Positions 20,364-27,777 of a DNA stretch of 64,000 bases are shown here, piece by piece. Within the stretch, counting starts at the first letter, position 1. Each line of letters begins with the position of its first letter. Position numbers and translations under genes: made by a program. The stretch is from Acidocella sp. (lineage in GTDB: Bacteria; Pseudomonadota; Alphaproteobacteria; Acetobacterales; Acetobacteraceae), in assembly GCA_031291755.1 (NCBI GenBank), contig JARLIK010000017.1:1-64000 (forward strand), in the 5' to 3' direction. The notes beneath the pieces were generated by a model. It was not told the origin of the DNA. It worked only from the letters and a program-made list of their open reading frames with translations, and did not search any database.

Positions 20364-21331
20364 ACCTAATCGAGAGATTGCGGGCGCCGCTGTTTGTCTC
20401 CTGGCAGATGACCCGCGCCTGCGATCTGGCCTGTTTGCATTGCTGTACCGATTCCGCCCCCGGCAAAAAATTGCCAAACGAGCTGACCGCCGATGAGGCA
20501 ATGCGGCTGGCGGCTGACATTGTGGCCAACGGCGTGCCCTATGTGATGCTGTGCGGTGGCGAGCCGCTGATTGTGCCGCATTTTTTTGAAGTGGCGGAGT
20601 TTTTGGGCCGGGCCGGTATTCAGCTGAAAATCGAAACCAACGGCCAGTTGTTTGACGCCGCCGTGGCAAAACGATTGGCAAAGCTGCCGATCCGCTCGGT
20701 GCAGATCAGCCTCGATGGCGATACCCAGAACACCTATGAACGCCAACGCCCCGGCGCCTCGCTGGCCAAGGCGCACGCAGCCTGCCGTGCGGTGCGCGAG
20801 GCCGGCTTGCCGCTTGAAGTTACCTTCGCGCCAACCCGGCTGAATATGCACGAGGCGGAAGCAGTTATCGCGCGGGCGCAAGCCCTTGGGGCCTTCCGTT
20901 GCAACACCGGCATGCTGATGAACATCGGCCGCGCCGCCAAGCTATGGCCAAAAATCGCCGCCACCCCGGAGGCGTACCAGACCTTTAAGCAAATGCTGGA
21001 TATCCAAGCCCCGCTTTTGGCAGGTTCACTCGAAATTTGTTACAATCCGTTCACGGTTGAGGCCGGGCTGCAATTGAGCCTTGAAACGCCACCGGCCACC
21101 ATGCTGATATTACCAAACGGCATGGTCAAAATCGCCGCAGCAATTGGTTGTATTTGTGCTGATCTTCGGCGTATAAGTTTTACCGAAGCCTGGGAAAACT
21201 ATTGCGCCGCCTGGCATGATGACGGCGTAATAGGGGCGATTGAGCGGGCGATTACTGATAGCGCCTCGCATGCTGAGGCGAATGTTTTGACGTTCATTTC
21301 TAATGGAGAGTTTGAAAAATGCCTGACATGA
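20360..21331 (+). CDS. Radical SAM peptide maturase-like protein 2 (degenerate SPASM)
   Basis: A 323-residue paralogue of the flanking radical SAM proteins. The cluster motif C21-x3-C25-x2-C28 (CDLACLHC) is followed by LCGGEPL and VQISLDGDT. In the C-terminal region ILPNGMVKIAAAIGCICADL occupies the SPASM position, with two close Cys but not the canonical spacing, and FTEAWENYCAAW follows. The ATG at 20360 overlaps the prenyltransferase stop. The tail of this gene overlaps the start of the small peptide gene by 13 bases in another frame. Confidence 0.85.
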   Translation: MNLIERLRAPLFVSWQMTRACDLACLHCCTDSAPGKKLPNELTADEAMRLAADIVANGVPYVMLCGGEPLIVPHFFEVAEFLGRAGIQLKIETNGQLFDAAVAKRLAKLPIRSVQISLDGDTQNTYERQRPGASLAKAHAACRAVREAGLPLEVTFAPTRLNMHEAEAVIARAQALGAFRCNTGMLMNIGRAAKLWPKIAATPEAYQTFKQMLDIQAPLLAGSLEICYNPFTVEAGLQLSLETPPATMLILPNGMVKIAAAIGCICADLRRISFTEAWENYCAAWHDDGVIGAIERAITDSASHAEANVLTFISNGEFEKCLT

Positions 21332-21477
21332 TTTCCAAGGTTCCTGGCGAGACAAAGAAGACTGAAGACCTATTGGATAACAAGACACAACAGGCAAAGT
21401 CGCCGATGTGGGAAACCCCCCTGCTGGAAGACGTCTCTGAACAGGTCATGGCGCAGCCCTACATTCGTTTCACTTAG
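21319..21477 (+). CDS. PqqA-like RiPP precursor peptide (52 aa), candidate
   Basis: A short gene between two radical SAM genes. GGAGAG lies 8 nt before its ATG. The first ~28 residues are charged and Lys/Glu-rich, as in a leader. The C-terminal 23 residues run from MWETPLLEDV to QPYIRFT and recall the W-x2-P...E...Y layout of PqqA. Candidate modified residues are E37, E41, Y48 and F51, and W31 is at the leader edge. In PqqA the Glu-Tyr pair is spaced E-x3-Y. Here E41 and Y48 are spaced E-x6-Y, so the chemistry must differ if it is analogous. No Cys is present. Identification rests on position, RBS and pattern. Confidence 0.72.
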   Translation: MPDMISKVPGETKKTEDLLDNKTQQAKSPMWETPLLEDVSEQVMAQPYIRFT

Positions 21478-21494
21478 TATCGTCTGAACCGGCT

Positions 21495-22454
21495 ATGTCT
21501 GGGCGGTCGTTTGACTCCTATCGATCGCCGTTGTTCCTCGCTTGGCAGCTAACCAACGGGTGTGAAGCCCGTTGTTTAGCGTGTTGTGAGGAATCCGGCC
21601 CCGGCCATGCTTGGCGTGACGAATTGGGGCGTGACGATGCCATGGGCATCGTCCGGCAAATAATCGACCTTGGTATTCCCTATGTCGCCTTCGGCGGTGG
21701 TGAACCGCTGGCGGTTCCGCATTGCTGGGAAATTTTTGAAGCGCTGGCCGCCGCCGGTATCGCCATCAAGCTCGAAACGAACGGCAGCTTGATCGACGAT
21801 GCCGCCGCAGCGCGATTGCACGCGATGGGCGTCGATTGCGTGCAGATTTCTCTTGATGGCGCGACCTCCGCCACCCACGCACTCGGGCGGCCTGGCAGCA
21901 GTTTCACTGCGGCACTAGCAGCCATCGACCGGCTGGCAGCACTCGGCACCCGGCCACAACTGGTGTTTGTACCGACCAAACTGAATATCCACGACATCGT
22001 CCCGGCTTTTGACCTGGCGGTACAGCATGGTTGCAGCGCTTTCGTCACCGGCCCGCTGATGCGGCTTGGCCGCGCTGCTCTGGCATGGGACACTCTGGCC
22101 TGTGATAATGCCACATGGCAGCAGGCCGAAATATCATTACGCGCACGTGCCGCAGCCGTGCCCTCAGATATCGCGCTGTCGATCTATCCCTGGGATATAT
22201 TGACCGAGCTTGAGCGCCGCCTGGAATCCCCGCAGGCCATGTTGCTGGTGGTCCCTAACGGCAAGGTAAAGCTCCTGAACGCCCTGCCCTTCGCCCCCGC
22301 CGACTTAAAACAGCAATCGCTGCTCGAAGCGTGGCAGGCTTACCAAAACGCCTGGCGCACCCAAACCGTACGGGACTTCGTGACCAATTGCCAAACCAAT
22401 CCTAATTTGCTCAAGCATGCCAACGAGACCTGGGATATGGCCGAGCTGGTTTAA
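21495..22454 (+). CDS. Radical SAM peptide maturase-like protein 3 (SPASM cysteines lost)
   Basis: A 319-residue third paralogue. The cluster motif is C23-x3-C27-x2-C30 (CEARCLAC), followed by AFGGGEPL and VQISLDGAT. The C-terminal counterpart of the SPASM region (VVPNGKVKLLNALPFAPADL, LLEAWQAYQNAW) has no Cys at all. It starts 17 bp after the peptide stop and ends 23 bp before the convergent frdB stop. The three enzymes share the S-x-PG-(K/H) and (K/E)-ETNG blocks. The chemistry each performs is unknown. Successive steps on one peptide or its product seem likely. Confidence 0.85.
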   Translation: MSGRSFDSYRSPLFLAWQLTNGCEARCLACCEESGPGHAWRDELGRDDAMGIVRQIIDLGIPYVAFGGGEPLAVPHCWEIFEALAAAGIAIKLETNGSLIDDAAAARLHAMGVDCVQISLDGATSATHALGRPGSSFTAALAAIDRLAALGTRPQLVFVPTKLNIHDIVPAFDLAVQHGCSAFVTGPLMRLGRAALAWDTLACDNATWQQAEISLRARAAAVPSDIALSIYPWDILTELERRLESPQAMLLVVPNGKVKLLNALPFAPADLKQQSLLEAWQAYQNAWRTQTVRDFVTNCQTNPNLLKHANETWDMAELV

Positions 22455-22477
22455 AAACGACTTTGTTACGCTTCGTT

Positions 22478-23233
22478 TTACCCGACGGGTTTCAAGAAAT
22501 TCGGCAGCAGATTATGAACGGCGGCGAATGCCATCTTTCTGCGCAGCATGCCTAACTGGTCCTGCAAGGGAATTTGTTTGGGGCATACATCCTCGCACGC
22601 CAGTAGCCCCATGCAACCAAATATGCCCTGATCGCTGCCGACCAGATCGAAGTAAGCCTGCGTTGTGCGCTTATCACGGGGATCGAGGATGAAGCGGGCC
22701 AGCCGGTTAAGGGCAACCGCGCCGATAAAATCCTCACGCATGATGGCGGTACCACAAGCGGCAACGCAGCAGCCGCATTCGATGCAACGATCGAGTTCGT
22801 AAATCTCCTCGGCCAATGCATTGTCCATCCGCTCTTCCTGCGCCTGCGGGTCAAATTCTTTGTCTGTGTGAATCCACGACTCGACCTTCTGATACATCTG
22901 GCGGAACCATGTTCCGGTATCGACCGACAAATCGGCAATCAACTTGAAGGCCGGCAACGGCAGCAAGGTAATTTCGTCAGGCAGGTCCTTGGTTTTAGTC
23001 CGGCAGGCCAGCCCAGGCCGGCCGTTGATCACCATGGCGCACGCCCCGCAGATACCCGCCCGGCAGCAAAAATCAAACTGCAATGACGGGTCCTGCTCGG
23101 CACGGATCCTGTTGAGCGCGATGAATAATGTCATCGACTCAGTTTCTTCCAGGCTGAACGCCTCCTGGCGAGGATGCGATTGCGGGTCCTGCGGATTGAA
23201 GCGGAAGATATTGAACGTCAAAGGTCTCTGCAT
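22478..23233 (-). CDS. frdB: Fumarate reductase (quinol) iron-sulfur subunit
   Basis: A 251-residue electron-transfer subunit. The plant-type [2Fe-2S] site is C57-x4-C62-x2-C65...C77 (CCRAGICGAC...C). The [4Fe-4S] site is seen in RCIECGCCVAAC, and the third cluster's ligands in FGCMGLLACEDVCPK. It passes electrons between FrdA and the dihaem anchor FrdC. It is the last gene of frdCAB, the gene order of Wolinella succinogenes. Assignment to fumarate reductase rather than succinate dehydrogenase rests on the type of complex. Direction cannot be proved from sequence. Confidence 0.93.
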   Translation of the reverse strand: MQRPLTFNIFRFNPQDPQSHPRQEAFSLEETESMTLFIALNRIRAEQDPSLQFDFCCRAGICGACAMVINGRPGLACRTKTKDLPDEITLLPLPAFKLIADLSVDTGTWFRQMYQKVESWIHTDKEFDPQAQEERMDNALAEEIYELDRCIECGCCVAACGTAIMREDFIGAVALNRLARFILDPRDKRTTQAYFDLVGSDQGIFGCMGLLACEDVCPKQIPLQDQLGMLRRKMAFAAVHNLLPNFLKPVG

Positions 23234-23251
23234 GATCTGATCCTTGCCTCC

Positions 23252-25105
23252 CTAGACTTGCTTCAGGCTTGGCTGGGGCGGAGTTGCCATCGGAATGATC
23301 TTGCCGCCACCATATCCGCGTTCACCCGGCGGCAACTCGAACGACGGTGTGGCCGGCTCATAGCTTAATGCCGGCAAATCGTCAGACTCGTTTTTCCATC
23401 TCGCCAGGGTCCGGTTCAGCCAGTCACGATCGTTACGGTCGGGGAAATCCTCGCGGGTATGGGCACCGCGGGACTCAGTACGCATCAAAGCCCCCTGGGT
23501 GACACACAGCGCCAGCTTGACCATGCCCTCGATCTTGAGCGCCAGAGCAAGTTCCGGATTAGCGCCGATACCGTTCGACTGCAGCCCAACCCGCCTGGCC
23601 CGCGCCAGCGTACCTTTCAAAGTCTCTATGGATTCACCGAGATCTTTGCCATTGCGGAAAATCCCGGCGCCCTTGATCAACGCGTCATGCATCTCCTCAC
23701 GCACTGCAAAGGCGTTTTCGCAGCCATGGATTCCACCGATAAGGTCCTTGATCCGGCCTTCCTGTTTCGCATAAGCATCGCGCACGGCGGCCATCTTGAC
23801 CACCGTATCGGCGCCCTTGAGAAATTCCACCACCTTGGCGCCCACCACCATGCCGGCGACCACCGTCTCCGCCAGGGAATTACCGCCCAGGCGATTAAAG
23901 CCGTGCATATCCCAGCACGACGCCTCGCCGGCCGCGAACAGACCCTTCAACCCATAGACAGCGCCGTCCTTATTGGTGCGCACGCCCGCCATGCAGTAAT
24001 GCTGGGTCGGGCGCACCGGGATCAACTGCGTGATCGGATCGACGCCCAGGAAGTTTTCGCAAATATCCTTCACTTCGCGCAGATTGGTGTTGATGTGGTG
24101 GGCCCCGAGATGGCGGATATCCAGCCACAGATGATCACCATAGGAGCCTTTGACGCCAAAGCCTTTCCGCATATGCTCGGTCATCCGGCGCGCCACCACG
24201 TCGCGGGAGGCCAACTCAGCTTTGTCCGGCTCGTAATCAGGCATGAAACGATATTGGTTAACGTCAAGCAGCGTGCCGCCGTCGCCGCGGCAGCCTTCCG
24301 TCACCAGAATATCGGTCGGCACGATGCCGGTGGGATGAAACTGAATCGCCTCCGGATTACCGATCGGTACGATGCCGGTATCAAGCGCCGCGATATGGGC
24401 GCCGCCATCATTGATCACCGCATTGGTGGAGGCCCGGTAGAGTCGCCCAAACCCGCCACTGGCGATCAGCGTGGCGCGGGCCAGATACGCCCGAAGCCCG
24501 CCGGTCTTGAGGCAGCGCACAATGGCGCCCAGGCAGGTTTCGCCGTCATGGATGAGGGCTATGACCTCGGTCTTGTCATGCACATCGACGCCCAGTTGGG
24601 CGGCCCGGTTATCCAGCGCATACAGTACCGAATGGCCGGTGCCATCGGAGGTGTAGCAGGTCCGCCATTTGGCCGTGCCGCCGAAGGAGCGCGAGTGGAT
24701 CAACCCCTCATTCTCTGCCTTCTCAATCGCGGTGAACGGCTTACCGCCTTTGTAATAAGTCTGCTCACCCGGCACCACGCGGCTCCACGGCACCCCCCAG
24801 AAGGCCATCTGGCGCATCGCGATCGGCGCGTTATCCACAAAGATGCGCGCCACCTCCTGATCAGCGCCCCAGTCAGACCCCTTCACCGTGTCGGCAAAAT
24901 GCACGTCCGGGCTATCGCCCTCGCCCATCGCCGAGTTGCCGAGTGCTGCCTGCATGCCGCCTTGCGCCGCCGCGGAGTGCGAGCGTCTGGCCGGAACCAG
25001 CGACAAACAAACAACCGAAAAACCATTCCCCGCCGCTTCAATGGCAACCCGCTCGCCGGCCAAGCCGGCGCCAATGCACAGCAAATCGGTTTGGAAGATT
25101 TGCAT
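23252..25105 (-). CDS. frdA: Fumarate reductase flavoprotein subunit
   Basis: A 617-residue flavoprotein. The FAD dinucleotide motif is LLCIGAGLAGERVAIEA. H43 in RRSHSAAAQGG is the expected covalent FAD attachment site. IVPTDILVTEGCRGDGG, QHYCMAGVRTN and HGFNRLGGNSLAETVV carry the substrate-binding and FAD-binding residues of the family. It interconverts fumarate and succinate at the inner face of the membrane. It lies between frdC and frdB with short gaps, forming one operon. The closest pattern I recognise is that of epsilon- and deltaproteobacterial enzymes, which suggests horizontal origin. Confidence 0.93.
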   Translation of the reverse strand: MQIFQTDLLCIGAGLAGERVAIEAAGNGFSVVCLSLVPARRSHSAAAQGGMQAALGNSAMGEGDSPDVHFADTVKGSDWGADQEVARIFVDNAPIAMRQMAFWGVPWSRVVPGEQTYYKGGKPFTAIEKAENEGLIHSRSFGGTAKWRTCYTSDGTGHSVLYALDNRAAQLGVDVHDKTEVIALIHDGETCLGAIVRCLKTGGLRAYLARATLIASGGFGRLYRASTNAVINDGGAHIAALDTGIVPIGNPEAIQFHPTGIVPTDILVTEGCRGDGGTLLDVNQYRFMPDYEPDKAELASRDVVARRMTEHMRKGFGVKGSYGDHLWLDIRHLGAHHINTNLREVKDICENFLGVDPITQLIPVRPTQHYCMAGVRTNKDGAVYGLKGLFAAGEASCWDMHGFNRLGGNSLAETVVAGMVVGAKVVEFLKGADTVVKMAAVRDAYAKQEGRIKDLIGGIHGCENAFAVREEMHDALIKGAGIFRNGKDLGESIETLKGTLARARRVGLQSNGIGANPELALALKIEGMVKLALCVTQGALMRTESRGAHTREDFPDRNDRDWLNRTLARWKNESDDLPALSYEPATPSFELPPGERGYGGGKIIPMATPPQPSLKQV

Positions 25106-25118
25106 TTCTATTTCTTCC

Positions 25119-25805
25119 TTAATGCAACGGGAGGAACATGAAGCGCGCCAGCGTGACCAATCCGATAATGATGAGGATAATGGTCAGCATGCTTTCCTTG
25201 AGATGGAACCCCTGGCGGCGGGCGCGAGATAAAAAGCCCCATTTCACCGCGATCCGGTAAAAGCCAATGCCGACATGCAGTTCAACCAGCGGCAACAGCA
25301 CCAGATAAAACACCAGCCACGTACCGCTCTGGATGCGCGCCGCACTTTTGGCGGCGGTGATCGGCAGATCCGTCAGCACCACCCACATATGAGCGGAACC
25401 CATGATCAGAATAACCATGGCGGTGCCAACCTGAATCAGCCACAGCCAAGTGTCCTGATGATGCAGGCGCGTGGCGTTCGCCCACATGGCTGTTTGCTGG
25501 CGGGTGGTCCACGGCATCTTGCGGGCGGCCAGAACGAAATGCAGCAGGAACACCAGGAAGATGCCAGGACCGATGATGTAAACCAGCCTGGTAACTTCAA
25601 AGAACCAGGCGATGAAGTTCATCACCGATGGACCGATGATGACGCTGGAGACCAGAAAAAGATGGCTCCACATGAATATAATCAGCACCACGCCGGACAA
25701 CATCTGCAGCCAGTCCATATAGGCCGATGTCTTCCCCAGGCGGCGATGGGTATCTTCGGCGGTCAACGGTACAGTCACAAAATGCTCCGGCCATTGGAAA
25801 AGCAC
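25119..25805 (-). CDS. frdC: Fumarate reductase cytochrome b subunit (dihaem, type B)
   Basis: A 228-residue membrane anchor with five helices. Four helix-borne histidines, H48 (WSHLF), H89 (LLHFVLAARK), H139 (GSAHMWV) and H177 (VELHVGIG), match the two-haem ligands of Wolinella FrdC. E70 (WFFEVTRL) matches its Glu66, needed for menaquinol oxidation. The YRIAVKWG signature follows the last ligand. This class of complex normally works with a low-potential quinone such as menaquinone. The gene is preceded by a weak FNR-like site. Proteobacterial relatives of this organism are ubiquinone users, so the partner quinone is an open question. Confidence 0.92.
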   Translation of the reverse strand: MLFQWPEHFVTVPLTAEDTHRRLGKTSAYMDWLQMLSGVVLIIFMWSHLFLVSSVIIGPSVMNFIAWFFEVTRLVYIIGPGIFLVFLLHFVLAARKMPWTTRQQTAMWANATRLHHQDTWLWLIQVGTAMVILIMGSAHMWVVLTDLPITAAKSAARIQSGTWLVFYLVLLPLVELHVGIGFYRIAVKWGFLSRARRQGFHLKESMLTIILIIIGLVTLARFMFLPLH

Positions 25806-25891
25806 CTCACGGACCCTCCCAAGACCGCAAAGCCTGGAAAAGAATCAAAAGACGCTTGCCGCCAAAAGACCGAGCCCTGCCACAAGTGTCA

Positions 25892-25905
25892 AAGACATAG
25901 ATCAA
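25892..25905. promoter_or_regulatory. Weak FNR/FixK-like site upstream of frdC
   Basis: AAGAC-ATAG-ATCAA keeps one perfect ATCAA half-site and part of the other, ~90 bp before the frdC start. The 9-mer TAGATCAAA it contains (25898-25906) is also present in the box upstream of the radical SAM operon (18018-18026). Confidence 0.28.
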
Positions 25906-26023
25906 ACTGTATGATCCAGATCGTCTTGGGATGCCTGGTGCCTTTACCTAATCGGCGGACACACCCAGTGCGCACGCCCGGCCAAAAGCAGGCCCGGCAG
26001 CAGAAAACTCTGCGCGAAGCTAA

Positions 26024-26272
26024 CTACTCACCGCCCCACCGCCAGTGCGCCGGCTCGCCTTTCAGCCAGCAAACCGCGGTAAACAGGCCACCCAGAACCA
26101 CCACGGCAATAACAAACGGCACAATCGCCCGGTGCGGCGGAAACACCAGCACCGCCACCACCACCAGCACCACGAACACCGCCAGGCTCACCCAGCCCTC
26201 CCAGGTCAGCGGCAACCCCCACCCCCAGCCATGGCGCTTGGCCCGAAACCAATAATGCTCAGGATTTTGCAT
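26024..26272 (-). CDS. Small two-helix membrane protein
   Basis: An 82-residue protein starting MQNPEHYWFRAKRHGWGWGL, with two hydrophobic segments (~residues 26-45 and 50-70) and a polar tail rich in Trp and Gly. This N-terminal pattern recurs in uncharacterised small membrane proteins of proteobacteria. It is on the same strand as frdCAB and ~220 bp upstream, so cotranscription is possible but unproven. No function can be assigned. Confidence 0.7.
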   Translation of the reverse strand: MQNPEHYWFRAKRHGWGWGLPLTWEGWVSLAVFVVLVVVAVLVFPPHRAIVPFVIAVVVLGGLFTAVCWLKGEPAHWRWGGE

Positions 26273-26344
26273 GCGCTGCCCGCCCCCTCATTGACCACCG
26301 AGAGGCGATGAGCTTCGTTCAACCACCCTATGCTCACTATCCAA

Positions 26345-27088
26345 TCAGTTTAACAAATGAACATCGGAAAGCGAACGGGTGACATATATTGCTAAAGCTC
26401 GCTTCCCAACCTCGTCCAATGCTACCTTATCACTGGCCGACAAGTCGTCATAAGGTTCACCCTTCCAGTTCAGATCACTCGCAGGCCCGGACATTTGCCC
26501 TGCGTAGGAGAGCGCAATCTGCTGAAACGACCGTCCGTCAAACAACTCAAAAGGCGCAATAACCCCGCTACTATTGCCCGCGCCACCAAACTGGCTTCGC
26601 GTGTAAAGACCGACCCCAGAATCGGTCGGGCTTAAATTCCCAACGGGTTCTGGATCAGAGCCGTCGATTACAACGATCAAATCCACGGTTCCCGGTTTTA
26701 CGAGCCTTTCCAACTGCGCCTGAACAAGGGGCGCGGTATTATTGAGGTCGATTGTAGAATAATTTTGTTGAACGCCGTTAATGATGGCTGCTGCGTTCAA
26801 ATCAAGATCGCGAACTTGGTAATGCGATGACAGTAAATTCGTTGCGGTTTGAGTCACTATCAGGTTTGGATCAAAATCAAGCGGAAATTCCGCATAGTGA
26901 TTTTCAAATACGGTAAATCCAATATATGACATAGTATATGTCTGTGGGAGCAGAGATATAATCGCAACGGTTTTATATTGAGCCGGATTGCTGAGCGGAC
27001 CTGGCTGAACAGCGCAACTCGCAAGTACAAGGTCAAAGAATACTATAGTAAATATCTTTGCGCGGGCAATAAAACATCCGGACATCAT
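26345..27088 (-). CDS. Hypothetical lipoprotein
   Basis: A 247-residue protein whose N-terminus has a hydrophobic stretch (IFTIVFFDLVLASC) with a lipobox (LASC, Cys near 25), so it should be lipid-anchored. The mature part contains a strand-rich region (YKTVAIISLLPQTYT, VDLIVVIDGS) and no motif I recognise. The gene is clearly poorer in GC than its neighbours, which points to recent transfer. It stands alone between the frd region and a repeat-bearing intergenic stretch. Confidence 0.65.
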   Translation of the reverse strand: MMSGCFIARAKIFTIVFFDLVLASCAVQPGPLSNPAQYKTVAIISLLPQTYTMSYIGFTVFENHYAEFPLDFDPNLIVTQTATNLLSSHYQVRDLDLNAAAIINGVQQNYSTIDLNNTAPLVQAQLERLVKPGTVDLIVVIDGSDPEPVGNLSPTDSGVGLYTRSQFGGAGNSSGVIAPFELFDGRSFQQIALSYAGQMSGPASDLNWKGEPYDDLSASDKVALDEVGKRALAIYVTRSLSDVHLLN

Positions 27089-27504
27089 TTAAGCCTCCCA
27101 ACAAGCTCCGATTACGTAATATTCGACTAACGCAATAGCGGTTGAAGTGGGGATTGTAAAACGTCAGCAAGTACGATGTGCAAGCGAAACGCTACCCATC
27201 GTTTCAATGATCATCCACCAAAAGCGATGGGTGACGCTTCGCTCACCCATCCTACGCGGCTCCCTGCATTCAACCTTCGTCAAATACGCATCCGCCTCCG
27301 GGGTCACGTTTTAATCAAACGAAACAGCTACCACCCAACCATCTGAAACTTCACCAAATCAAGCGCCAGCATCGCCCGCCCCAGCCCTTTGCCTTGCCAC
27401 GCAACGACAAAGTCATTGCCGCCACAATCCCCTTGACCCATATCAACGACAACCAGGCCCCCCGGCGCTCTGCTCAGCCAGTATCAACCAACGGGACCAC
27501 GCCC
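27089..27504. other. Gene-poor stretch with a palindrome and a possible GNAT remnant
   Basis: Over 400 bases with no convincing intact gene. It holds the dispersed palindrome at 27226-27251. On the minus strand, 27328-27483 encodes ~50 codons bearing WQGKGLGRAMLALDL, like the acetyl-CoA loop of GNAT acetyltransferases. That fragment has a stop just upstream and another soon after, so it may be the decayed end of such a gene. Low confidence. Confidence 0.3.
27226..27251. repeat. Dispersed palindrome (GATGGGTGA type)
   Basis: GATGGGTGA and TCACCCATC are 9-bp inverted arms around a short CGCTTCGC spacer. This matches a frequent proteobacterial intergenic repeat type. Confidence 0.6.
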
Positions 27505-27771
27505 ATGAACCACAAACATCGCGCCACATTGCACAGCCTGTTCGCCCACCCCATCAGCAGCAACATCAACGATAAAATGGTTCACTCGGTCATTGAGGGG
27601 CTGGGCGGTGAGATCACCCAGAGCACTCACGGCCACGCGGTCATCAAACTCAACGGCCAAACCCACGGCTTCCACGCCACCCACGCCACCCTTTCGAAGG
27701 ACCAGGTGGTGGAATTGCGTAAATTTCTGGAAGCCGCGGGTGTTGACCCCGCGCGGGACTATCCGCTGTAG
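27505..27771 (+). CDS. HicA-like small protein (orphan)
   Basis: An 88-residue basic protein. The central part VIEGLGGEITQSTHGHAVIKLNGQTHGFHATHATLSKDQVVELRKFL resembles the alpha-beta-beta-beta-alpha fold of HicA mRNA interferases, with a His (HGH/TH) in the region of the catalytic residue. No HicB-like antitoxin gene is adjacent. ATG at 27505 is preferred over an upstream in-frame start because the N-terminal extension has no family-like sequence. It may be an orphan toxin, an unrelated dsRBD-like protein or a phage remnant. Confidence 0.6.
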   Translation: MNHKHRATLHSLFAHPISSNINDKMVHSVIEGLGGEITQSTHGHAVIKLNGQTHGFHATHATLSKDQVVELRKFLEAAGVDPARDYPL

Positions 27772-27777
27772 CCTAAA

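Noticed and set aside
18188-22454. Plain PQQ biosynthesis locus
   Set aside because: PqqB and PqqC are absent, the peptide lacks the E-x3-Y core and a prenyltransferase is present, so the set does not fit PQQ.
23459-25141. Long plus-strand reading frame opposite frdA
   Set aside because: Antisense shadow of frdA; composition is repetitive His/Arg/Gln and unlike a real protein.
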